Shown piece by piece: positions 15,701 to 27,700 of a DNA stretch of 64,000 bases; the first letter of the stretch is position 1; each line of letters begins with the position of its first letter. Below the pieces are notes generated by a model. The model was not told the origin of the DNA. It ran no database searches and was given only the letters and a program-made list of their open reading frames with translations. Origin of the DNA: Trochalopteron elliotii (Eukaryota > Chordata > Aves > Passeriformes > Leiothrichidae); NCBI GenBank assembly GCA_024734555.1, contig JANPWX010000028.1, positions 4,187,752 to 4,251,751 of the forward strand. The letters are read 5' to 3'. The translations under genes and the position numbers were made by a program.

Positions 15701-18700
15701 AAATTCACAGAGTATTTATAGCAAAGCTAAACTCAGATCCTATAGAGGACAATGGCAGAATTCCTGCCAACTGCCACCAGCCCAAATGACATTATTATGG
15801 TTTTTATATTGCTGTATAGCACATGCTGAAAACTCACTGTTTGAAAATTCCCTACTGGACTCTTTAATCAGGACACACATATTGTCAACAGACATACCTT
15901 CTTTGAAGAAAAGATTGGACCATACATAAAAACAGCAAGTTTCAAAGAAATGAAAATTTTAATTAATTATTCATAGCAAGTGCTGACTGGCATGCACTTT
16001 TGAGATAGATACCTCAAGTTACTTCCCTTAGTTTCAGTGCTTTATGTCTTCCTTATGGAGCAGGATCACTTTGGGGATTATACCTACATTTTCATTAGAA
16101 GGGAGCAATAGTGCATGGCTGCATAAGGAAGCTGAGATAGAGGGATGCATAAATACTCTATTTATGAGGGAGATAGAGGGACATTTTTATATGTCGATAT
16201 ATTTAGAGCTTCCATCTCAGCATAACTTGTTTCTGCCAAGAAAACAAACTCATCATTATGACTTTCATATTTCTGTGAGGGAGGAGTACTGAAATCTTGG
16301 TGAAGAACTGCAGCATCTCAGTCTGATGTGAGGATTGGGACTGAAGAATCAATTTGATTTATGTTTTTGTGATGGCCACAGTGTTTTGTAATTCAAAATA
16401 ACGAATACTGATAATTGTTTATAGGCTATAACCATTAAGGTATCCTGAATGACTTTTTCTATGGTGGACATAAAACACAGTGTACCAAATGTCAGAACAA
16501 ACTTCTGTTTCTAGCTACTGTAACTACTGATCAGTTACAAGACTGTGAGTGTGTTTACCTCTGTTTCTTTTGTGGTTTAGACAACAGTTCCTGGCATAAG
16601 GAATAATGTGATACTACAACCACTACAATCAGATACGCCATATAAAATTACTGTTGTTGCTGTGTATGAAGATGGAGATGGTGGACAACTGACTGGAAAT
16701 GGCAGAACTGGTAATTATAGTTTCCATATTGTTTGTTCTTTTTAAAATTTAAGACATGTTCCTTAAGCACTTCAACATTGTTAAGGTTTCATTAAGTTAA
16801 TGAATTAATGACCTTGCAGAGTAACAGTTTGCATTTCTAAAGCTTGAAAAACAATTACTAGCCTAATTAGAATGGGTTTTTTTTCTTTCTTTTTAGTTGG
16901 CCTGCTTCCTCCTCAAAATATGTATATAACTGATGAGTGGTATACACGTTTCAGAGTTTCCTGGGATCCTTCACCGTCCCCTGTTCTTGGCTATAAAATT
17001 GTATACAAACCTGTGGGTAAGAAAACTTGTTCATTCTGAGTATACCACTTTCAGAACAATGAATAGCTAATGGCAGACCAGAGTAGAAATCATATGTATC
17101 ATTGTGTGTTAAAGGATTTATTTATTTACTTTGTTTACCAATTTTCATGAAAACTTTAATCTTATTATCAGTATTATATAATAAACACAAACTATCAATC
17201 GCAGTTTCATACATGCAATTACAGGGATTGAATTTTATAGTTAAAATTTTATACAGTGACCTGATTTGTTTTTAACCTCTTTAATGCCCCTTGTCCTTCT
17301 AAGGCTATGAACTGGTGTATATGAGCTGACATTGGACAGGTATTTGGGTTCTAATGGCCTGCAGAACTTTTCTTTTATGTGGCCGTCAAACAATATACGC
17401 ACCTTTCTAGAAGCTGAACACAAACATTGCACAATAGTTTGTAAAAGGCTGTGTATCTTCTGTTTGCAACATTGTAATATGCTAAAATTTAAGAAATCAG
17501 TATGTTCATTTTAGAAAAATGAGGTTAACTTTTATTGATGTGTAAGAGACAGAATAGTTTTGTAGCTCATGTAATCATATTCTTTCTTTCTCTATTCTTA
17601 ATGCTTCCTTGATTCAAGGTTCAAATGAGCCCAGGGAGTTTTTTGTGGGAGAGGTGACTTCCTACACTTTGCATAATCTGTCTCCCAGTACTACTTATGA
17701 CGTGAATGTTTATGCCCAGTATGATTCTGGAATGAGCATACCTTTGACAGATCAAGGCACTACATGTAAGTCAGAATAATTTTGTTGTAGTCATGCTAGA
17801 TACATATGCTGGTTTGAGATAACATTGATGAAGAGAAGATTTTGATGGCTGGTTCCTAGGAAGCCTGAGCATCCTGTTGTGGAGAATACTTGCCATCTGT
17901 CCATGACGTAGATCTTAAAAACACTAATCTTGGAAAGAGTAATGAAGATATATTATAATGTAAAGACTTGATGAAATAAAATTTTCTAGACTATTTGCTA
18001 AAATTCTGTTAAGCTGTAGTTGGAATCAATCTTTACCTGTCTCCAGGGTACCACAGAATCTAACCATGTTACTAAGCAGGTCTAGGCTTTTTGATACTCT
18101 GCTTTTACCTCATAGGAATGTCCAGTGATTTTGATGGTGGTCTCAGCTAAGAAACTTCTAAAAACTTCTTCAGTTATGATGAATCAACCATTCTGACTCA
18201 GTACATTCTTTTCATAATGCTATATATATGAGTCAGATTTTTATTTTTGGAGGTTTCTTATTTTGTAAAGAAATCAGCTTCATGTGAAGACTCATAAAAT
18301 GGGCTGTTACCCAATATGGGACCTGGGGCCTTTGTAAATAGCTAGGTGGGGATCTGTAGGGTGTAAAATAAAGAGATTTGACTAGAACTGGTCTTCCTTT
18401 CTGCAAGTTTTTTTAAAAATCAAATTCCAAACCAGCACTGCTATTATAATTTTAATTTTGGTGTGCTTTACCTATTACATACTATTTTCCAGAGAACAAT
18501 TTCTCTTTTTCTCTTTTCACAGTATATTTGAATGTCACTGACCTAACAAGTTACAAAGTGGGTTGGGATACCCTCTGTATCCGGTGGTCTCCACATCGGT
18601 CAGCAACTTCCTACAGACTGAAGCTAAACCCAACTGATGGTAAGTGTGTTCTGTTTTTTGCATTTTCTGGAAACATAATTGTCTTATGTCAGTGACAGCA

Positions 18701-21700
18701 CCACTTATTTGGATTGGTGGCGAGCACCAACCATAGTGATACATCTGGTTGAGTTTTAAAGCTCTGAACATAACTTATGTTTCTTGAGTGGTGAAAAAGC
18801 TGCAAAGAAAGAGTACTGCTTACTGTCAAGTGGGCCGATGTCTACCAATTGCTTGGTTTCACTGCAATGCACACTGCAATTGTACTTTCCAGTGTGCTCC
18901 AGGGTTCATAATCACTACACAGTTTTGGTCTAGAAAAGCTGTTGTGGGACAAGAATAAGGGTGCTGTCCCATTGGCTCCAATCTCCTCTCAAGAAGTCTC
19001 TTCATTTCTACACTTATGTATACATACATTAGAAGGGAAGTAATGGGTTCTAATTTTCTTTCTGTTGGGCTTTCTTTGACAGGTTCAAGAGGACAGGAAA
19101 TCACAATACGTGGGTCAGAAACAAGCCACTGTTTTACTGGCCTCTCACCAGACACAGAATACAATGCTACTGTCTTTGTTCAGACCCCTAATCTTGAGGG
19201 ACCTCCAGTCTCTATGAGGGAGCATACAGGTAGGTAACAGATACTGTGAACTTTAAGTTTTAGCTATAGAATTTGTCTTGGTTCAGCCGTAGAATAAAAT
19301 TATTATTTCTTTTCAGTCTTCAAACCTACAGAGGCACCAACTCCACCACCTACACCTCCTCCACCTCCCACAATCCCTCCTGCTCGGGATGGTATGTTTA
19401 TTTCTAGAATTATTCAATTTTTTTGTGTACTTGCTGTACTATTTCATAGTTTACCTCCATTTTTCATAACTTTAAGTGGATTTAAAACTAACACACCATT
19501 TTAGGGAAATGAAGATTGAAACCTTTCCTAATGCCATCCCTTTGTTCTAGAGCTTTACTAGACTTCAGCATTTCCAGGTTTAGAACAGCAAGATGCAAAC
19601 CTTTGGGGAAAAATTATTGATATTCTGTAGCTCTACTATAGAAAGTCTATGAGATTATCTGCTCTCAGCAGACAGTTCATGTTTTACAGAAGCTGATCAG
19701 CAAAAAAGTAATTTACAACATTTACATTTTATTATTGAACTCTTTCACATTTCTTGAAATTTTCTTTGATATATTTTAATAAATGTTTTTGTATACAGCA
19801 TTAGTCATCTGCCAGGTTGAATGTGTGGTAGTAGACATTTGCTGAATATTTGTCATTCTTGAATTTTCAAGTTTTGAAGCAATATTTATTTCATGGTGAT
19901 ATGGTTGATGTATTTTAAGGGTTCCTTTTCTTGAACTTTCAGTATGCAGAGGTGCCAAAGCAGACATAGTATTCTTGACTGATGCTTCCTGGAGTATTGG
20001 GGATGATAACTTCAACAAAGTAGTGAAATTTGTTTTTAGTACAGTAGGAGCCTTTGATTTAATCAATCCTGATGGAATACAGGTAGGTTTGTTATTCCCA
20101 TTGGGTATATTTTGGAGGGAAATTGAAGATTAATTGAATTGTTACTTTCTTTCAGAATGCTGTCATTTTTTGTATTAGATTGTTGTACATATATATGGGT
20201 GTGAATGCCTATTATTTATTAAATATATTTGCCATTTTATAAATACAAGGGACATCCTGTCTATTTTGAGATACTAATATTCTGAAATACAAAATTTGCA
20301 GTTTGTGGAAATCCTCCAGGTAGAGAAACTGGGGCGATGTATAGTCAATTTTATATTTTTGTTTATTTGTATGCAGCATCAACAACTGGCACACTGCTTA
20401 CTTCTTATATCATAGGTTTTGTCTCTGTCATATCAGAAATCTGTTTAGGAACATTCTGACTTTAGATTGAGGGCTACATTTTAAATTCTCAGTGTAAAAG
20501 GTGAGTCTTGTGCATGCAGGGTCCAGCTGGCTTGTCATTGCTGAACTCCCTANNNNNNNNNNNNNNNNNNNNNNNNNNNNNNNNNNNNNNNNNNNNNNNN
20601 NNNNNNNNNNNNNNNNNNNNNNNNNNNNNNNNNNNNNNNNNNNNNNNNNNNNNNNNNNNNNNNNNNNNNNNNNNNNNNNNNNNNNNNNNNNNNNNNNNNN
20701 NNNNNNNNNNNNNNNNNNNNNNNNNNNNNNNNNNNNNNNNNNNNNNNNNNNNNNNNNNNNNNNNNNNNNNNNNNNNNNNNNNNNNNNNNNNNNNNNNNNN
20801 NNNNNNNNNNNNNNNNNNNNNNNNNNNNNNNNNNNNNNNNNNNNNNNNNNNNNNNNNNNNNNNNNNNNNNNNNNNNNNNNNNNNNNNNNNNNNNNNNNNN
20901 NNNNNNNNNNNNNNNNNNNNNNNNNNNNNNNNNNNNNNNNNNNNNNNNNNNNGCAATTTTACAGAATATTAAAAGGAGCAAAAAATATTTAAAGATTATT
21001 TAGGAATAAATTTTCTGTGATTGCATTTCAGTATTTAAGGCAAGAGAGTACACACTTATGTGTGTATCCAACTTTATTGACAGTCTATTGACAAATTCTT
21101 TTTTATTCCTAAAAAAAAGCCAGCTGGAAGTCTAGTAGATACTGTACATCTGCTCAGAAGTAGAGAATAAGCATATATACCTCACCATAGTAATAACAAG
21201 AATTTGATCATATGCATTTAAAGCCATATTACATTTTATACATAAAAGAGAAAGAAAGAAGGAAAGAAGGAAAGAAGGAAAAAAAGAAAAGATAGTTGTG
21301 TGCACATTGCTGTGATGTCTATATATAAAAATATGTGTGTGCATAATCAGACATTTGAAAAACAATTTTTGATTATTTAAGGCTTCTTAATATACAAATT
21401 TACATATTTCAATGGAGACAGTTGGCCTGAATGTGGAAGTATGAGACTGAACACTGTGTTGTATTCCATTTCAGGTTTCGTTTGTGCAGTACAGTGATGA
21501 GGCAAAATCTGAATTTAAATTGAATACATTTGATGACAAAGCCCAGGCCTTGGGAGCTCTTCAAAATATTCAGTACAGAGGAGGAAACACAAGGACAGGT
21601 AATTATGGGCTGTAATCATATTTACTTAAGATAAAATATTTTCAGAAACTTCGTAGTTATCCTAATATTGCATGGCTGAAGAAGTAGGTTTTTCTGTTGT

Positions 21701-24700
21701 GTTTTAATTCTGTGGCTGTTGTTCCTACAAAGCAAAAGAATTGTTGTCTTGTGGATAATAAGGATGATTCCTTGTTTATTGTACACTTTGCAGGCAAAGC
21801 CCTAACATTTATCAAAGAAAAAGTTTTGACTTGGGAGAGTGGCATGAGGCGAGGTGTTCCCAAGGTACTTGTTGTTGTCACAGATGGTCGGTCTCAGGAT
21901 GAGGTGAGGAAAGCAGCAACAGTCATACAGCACTCTGGTAAGCAATTCACAGCACCTGGCTGTCTTTTCTGTATTGCTTCAGTTATCTGGGAATCATTAA
22001 CTCCTCCTTTATGGACTTGGAAATGTCTTCAGAGTATTTGGGAAAACCTCAAAACTATTCAAAGAATTTGTCCTCTCTGGACCTAGACTTCCATTTTTTT
22101 TCTTAAGCCTTCTGTCTGGGGAAGGATGTGGCTTCCAAAGTTTTCAAGAAATTCCTCAGCATGTCATTTCAAAGATGTGGCATTTGGTTACTTCTTTCTC
22201 TTTTCAGTGTGTGGACCCCAGAAATCATTGGGAAGTGTACTCCATACTAGTGCTAATGTTTTAATAGGCCTGATTTGCTGAGGTTTATGTTTTATTTGGT
22301 ATAAACCAGTGGATCTCCAGTTAAAGTAACTGTTTTTGAAGGAGCGGAGTCTGAATGGACTCCTCTGTTGCCTTTTGAGCTAAGAAGCACTGCACTTCCT
22401 CATCAGATTTGATGATTGTGGCATATGTGAGTGTAGTAATCTGCTCCTGTCCCAGCACTCGGCATTTTGCGTTTCAGTGCATGAACCACCTAGTCCTGAT
22501 CTCTGAGCAGGGAGGTGTTGTATAACCTTATGGGAATCAAATGCATGTAAAGCACAAATGGTCATCTTCTCTGTCTCTTTAATCTGGAAGTATTAGCTCT
22601 GTCTAGATGGTTTCTCAGTCTCCCTGGACAATATGCTTCAGTGCTTAACTACCCTACTGGTAGGAGACCTGTATCTTACATTTCTTCTAAGTCTTTCTTC
22701 ATGCTAGTGAGACCGTTGTCTTCATTTACCTAGTTAACCAGGAAAGAAGTTGACCACTGTCTACTGTAATGGGCCTTCCTATTTGAAACCTTTTGTCATC
22801 TCCTCTGTCTGTCCTCTCTTTTCTAGACCAAACAAACTTATTTCCTTCAATCTCATGTTGATCATGTTTTCGAAACCCCTTATCATTTTTAGTTTCCTCT
22901 CTACTTGCTTTGCTTTCTACACATATCAAACATGCCCAAAGCTGGATGGAGTATTTCGCCAGAGTTTCACCAGAATTTGCTACAGAGGATTAATTACCTT
23001 GTTTTTTTTTAAAAAGGATACTTTTATCATTTGGAATAAATGTGAATTCCAGTTTCATCCTCCAACTGGCTTTTCCAATGTCTGAGAAGTTTCTCTTCAA
23101 TGAAATTTACACCTAGTGATATGATTGACTTCTGTGGTCTGGTTCTTCTCATTTAACTTAAGACATATGACAACTAAATGTCTAGTCTAAGGTCATCGTG
23201 TAGGGTCCTTTTATGACTGGTGAAGAGAGCAACAGATAGCCATCTATAGACAATGACTTTTCCTATCCTGAAGTCAGCATGTTAGGGAGCTAAGATGAAT
23301 TACTTTCTGAATCTGCCCATGACTATCTGGTGATTATAGAGAAAAACTACACAACTTAACTTGGAAAGTAGAACTTGGTGAGGTGAATACCACTCAAAGA
23401 AAGAGAAAACAAGAGGCATGAAATACAAAAGATGGAAACAGATAGACAACTGGATAACTAATAGTCTGTACAGTTTTTGGCCACAGAACACATTTAAGAT
23501 ACTGTAGAGTTGAGAGAAATGTATGTTTTGTATTAAAGAGTCAGGGTACTATGTAGCCAAGGCTGCATGAGATTGGATAATGCCCCCCAAAAACAATGAA
23601 AGAGGAGAAAGTTTTGAAAGAAAGATGCAAAAACCTTCTGAGCTTTGACAGGGCGAAAAGAGATCTGAAATATGTGCTCATAGGCAGCTCCTCACAAGTC
23701 AATTGTTTGTGCAATATTGACATGAAAAATATTAATGTATGTTTACTGCATTTCAAGTAACAAGTGTTATTTTTACAGGCTTCAGTGTCTTTGTGGTTGG
23801 TGTGGCTGATGTAGATTACAATGAACTGGCCAAGATTGCCAGCAAGCCCAGTGAGCGTCATGTATTTATTGTTGATGACTTTGATGCCTTTGAAAAGATT
23901 CAAGATAACCTTGTCACCTTTGTGTGTGAGACAGCTACCTCAAGTGAGTAGAAGACATTGGTTTCCTTTTTCCCAGATTAATATGTTTGCTTATGTATGA
24001 CTACAAGTGAGTAATGGGCTGACCTTGGCTGGATACTGGGTGCCCACCAAATCTGCTCTATTGCTTCCCTTCTCAGCTGAACATGGAAGAGAAAATACAA
24101 CTAAAGGCTCATGGATACAACTAAAATACAACTAAAGGCTCTCCCTGCTCATAAGGGCAGGGAGAAATCACTCAGCAATTACTGTCATGGGTAAAACAGA
24201 CTCAATGTGGGGTAAAATTAATTTATTATCAATGAAATCAGAGTAGGATAAGGAGAAATAAAACCAGGTATTAAAAAGCTTCCCTCTGCCCCTACCTTCT
24301 TCCTGGAGTTAGCTTTACTCCTAATTTTCTCTGTCTCCTCACCCTGGGCACCACAGGTGTATAGAGAATGAGGGCTGTGGTCAGTTCACCACATGTTGTC
24401 TCTACTGCTCTTTCCTCCCCAGGGGGAGTAGTCTTCAAACTCTTCCCCTGCTCCAGTGAGGGTCCCTACCATGGGAGACAGTCCTCCACAAACTTCTCAA
24501 CATGGGTCCTTCCCATGGGCTGCAGTTTTTCATTAACTACTCCAGTGTGGGTCACAGAATCACAGAATCACAGAATCACCTTGTTAGGGTTGGAAGGGAT
24601 GTCTGGAGATCATCCAGTCCGATGCCTCTGGAGCAGGTTACACAGGAGTGCATCCAGGTGGATATTGAATTTCTCCAGGGAGGGAGACTCCACAATCTCC

Positions 24701-27700
24701 CTGGGCAGCCTGTTCCAGTCCTCTGCCACCCCCAACATAAGAAAGTTCTTTCTCATGTTGAGGTGAAACTACTGTTTTAGTTTGTGGCCTTTGCTCCTTT
24801 TTCTGGGCACTCCTAAAAAGAATCTGGTACCATCCTCTTGACACCCACCTTTGAGATATTTATAGTATTAATGAGATCCCTTCTCAGTTTTCTCTAGACT
24901 AAACAGGCTCACCTGCCTCAGTCTCTCCTCATAAAAGAGCTGCTCCAGACCTCTCATCTTCATGTAACACTGCTGGAACCTTTCCAGTAGCTCCTAGTCT
25001 TTCTTATATTGAGGAACCCCAAACTGGACTCGGCACTCCAGATGTGCATCACTAGGGCTGAGCAGAAGGGTGCTTCCCTTGACCTGCTGACCACTCTCCC
25101 TGATGCACCCCAGGGTAGTATTGGTATCTCTGGCTGCAAGGGCACTGCCTGCTCGTAGTCAGCCTGTTATCCACCAAAGGTCCCATGTCCTTTTCAGAAC
25201 TGCTCTCTAGTAGGTCAGCCCCCAACCTGAATTTGGGGTAATTCCTCTCCATGTGCCATACCCTACATTTGACCTTGTTAAATCTCATTAGATCCCTTCC
25301 ACCTGGTGCAGTTCTTCAGGCACAGCCTACTCCATTGTGGGTCTCTCATGAGGTCAGCAAGTCCTGCCAGAAAACCTGTTCGAGCCTGTACTTCTCCTTC
25401 TGTGGTGCCACAGGTCCTGCCAGGAACCTGCTCCAGTATGGGCTTCCCACAGTGTCACTGTTTCCTTCAGACATTCACCTGCTCTATGGTCATCCAGGGG
25501 CTGCAGGCAGATATCTGCTCCTCTGTGGACTTCCACAATCTGCAGAGTGACAGCCTGCCTTACTATAGTCTTCACCACAGGGAAGACCAGGAATGCAGTG
25601 AAATCTCTGCTCTTTACCTGACAGAGTTGTTTCTCTCACATATTCTCATTCCTTTCTCCAGCTGCAGGCTGTTGTGCCATTCCAACAGACACAACCCCCA
25701 ACCCCAGCCACTGCCCCTTGTTAAATATGTTATTCCCCAGTCATACCAGCACTGCTGATAGGCTCAGCCTTGGCCAGTGGCACGTCAGTCTTGGAACCAG
25801 ATGGAACTGACTCTGCTGGACACGGGAAGCATCTGGCAGCTTCCCACAGAAATCACCCTTGTAGCTCCCCCATTACCAAAGCCTTGCCACTCAACCTGAA
25901 TACAATTTGCCATCTTATTTAAGGTACATCAGATGTGTTCATGTTAAAAAGTTAGATTTCAGAATAACTGGATATAGTTCAAGGGAGCAAGTTACTTTTT
26001 GAAATTTTGAAGTGAGTATTGTGTTTTATGTAATCTAGTCTTGCATTTCAAAAGTACTAGTAGAAGAAGAAAAGAGTAACAGTCACTGACAATGTTAAGA
26101 AGTAGAATGATGCCTAATGTAAACTGCAGGGCACAACAGGTCTCTTATTTACCACTGGAATAGGTAAATGATGCTAAAGATGTTTAGCCGCAGTGTGTGA
26201 TGCTGTTTTAAAGTCATCTAAGTGAAGCTCAGTTGTTTATTCAAGTGAAATCCTTCTATGGCAAAAATAAGAAATTCTCAGGCCTGTCATGTGCAACTGC
26301 ATGTTCTCTAACTGCCTCATCTGCTGGCTCCTGAGGAGCCACATAAATTTGCAGTTATTTCTTGAGAATCTGACAGCTATTATGCAGCTTGACTCATGCC
26401 TTAAATATTCATGGAAAGACTGTGTCATTGTCCTCCTTTCTTCTTATGAATTATACTCTTAAAATATTTGGGGTTCATTTGTCATTTCATACAATTTGTC
26501 AGAGTAGAAATACTGTACTAAAAGTGATGTGTAAAGATTTTGACATTACATCTACCACAGCCCAGAACACAGTATGACAAATGTAACAAAAACTGTCTCA
26601 TAATTAACAATAGCATAGTAATAAAACTTGGTAATAAGTTTTCTGAAGTATACATATGTTCATATCCTGTTAGGCTTAGAGTTTTGAATAATATATTGTT
26701 TCATGTCTTTCAGCTTGTCCCCTTATTTACTTGGAGGGATATACTTCACCTGGTAAGTAATTGTCTAATATTTTGGCATAGGTTCATTTGTGTCTTTTAC
26801 AACTCTACAGTGTTTCTTATTTTTTATTTTCTTTCTGGACTTAAAGGTTTCAAGATGCTGGAATCATACAATCTAACAGAGAAGCATTTTGCTTCTGTAC
26901 AAGGAGTTTCACTGGAATCGGGCTCTTTCCCAAGCTATGTAGCATATAAACTCCACAAAAATGCCTTTGTCAGCCAGCCAATACGGTAAGTAAACCTAAA
27001 GACTTATATTTGGGGTGACCAGGTGATGAGGGATTTACAGAGTTTATAGATAGCATTTGTGTGTTATGGAAGATGCATTAATTTAATGTTCTTTTTACTA
27101 AGCTTCAAGAAATACACTCTGAAGAACATCTATCATTGTTTCCATTAACCGCTAATCTATTTCCTCTACTGCAATCATAGTTCATTATTAATCTAGTTGC
27201 TTATTTTTCTTAACCATTATGCTGATGCTTCACCATTCAAATTTCATATGAACCACAGTTTGTACTTAGGCAGTTGAACAACAACCTCTTTAGTACAATG
27301 AATTTTACGTTGCTGGTCAGAAATGGTTTCAATATGGAGGGATTAGCATAACTTTTTCCAGAAGCATCATTCTTACTGCAATAGGCAGCACATTGATGCC
27401 GTTGACTTAGGGTAGTTTCTCCTGTACTTGACTGGCCTTATTTGGCAAATGGAGTAGAGTTTGCAAGGGCCTGTGGTCTTAAAGCTTGGTTATGGATGGG
27501 TAATACAATGGTCATTCTTGCCAATATTTTTTCCCAAAGAAAAAAAGGACTTAGTTAGCAGTTAGTTTTACTAAAAGTGGAACAGTACCTTTCTCCCTAT
27601 TCTTTTTTTTTTTCATTTGTTTCTCTCCCATCTATTTAAGTAAGTTTCCAAAAAGGTTATTCTTGTTCAGAGGAGATGCCTAAAAATAGCCCATTGTTCC

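Larger units (their letters stand above)
20083..21474 (+). other. Intron containing the assembly gap
   Basis: Holds the N run and a purine-rich microsatellite. The flanking exons join as G-I-Q then V-S-F-V-Q-Y, the continuous family sequence, so no exon is missing in the gap. Confidence 0.8.
23944..26713 (+). other. Intron carrying a nested LTR/CR1 insertion
   Basis: About 2.8 kb, of which roughly 1.9 kb is the LTR-like element with its CR1 insert. The 25910-26713 part shows nothing recognisable. Confidence 0.7.

Noticed and set aside
20489..20992. Several long open frames across the N run
   Set aside because: They are artefacts of translating N as unknown residues.
25306..25758. 150-codon open frame on + strand
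   Set aside because: Lies wholly in the LTR-like repeat; no splice partner and no known domain.
26540..26989. 149-codon + strand frame
   Set aside because: It is the intron read through two real TSPN exons (26714-26752 and 26847-26985); only those exons are coding.
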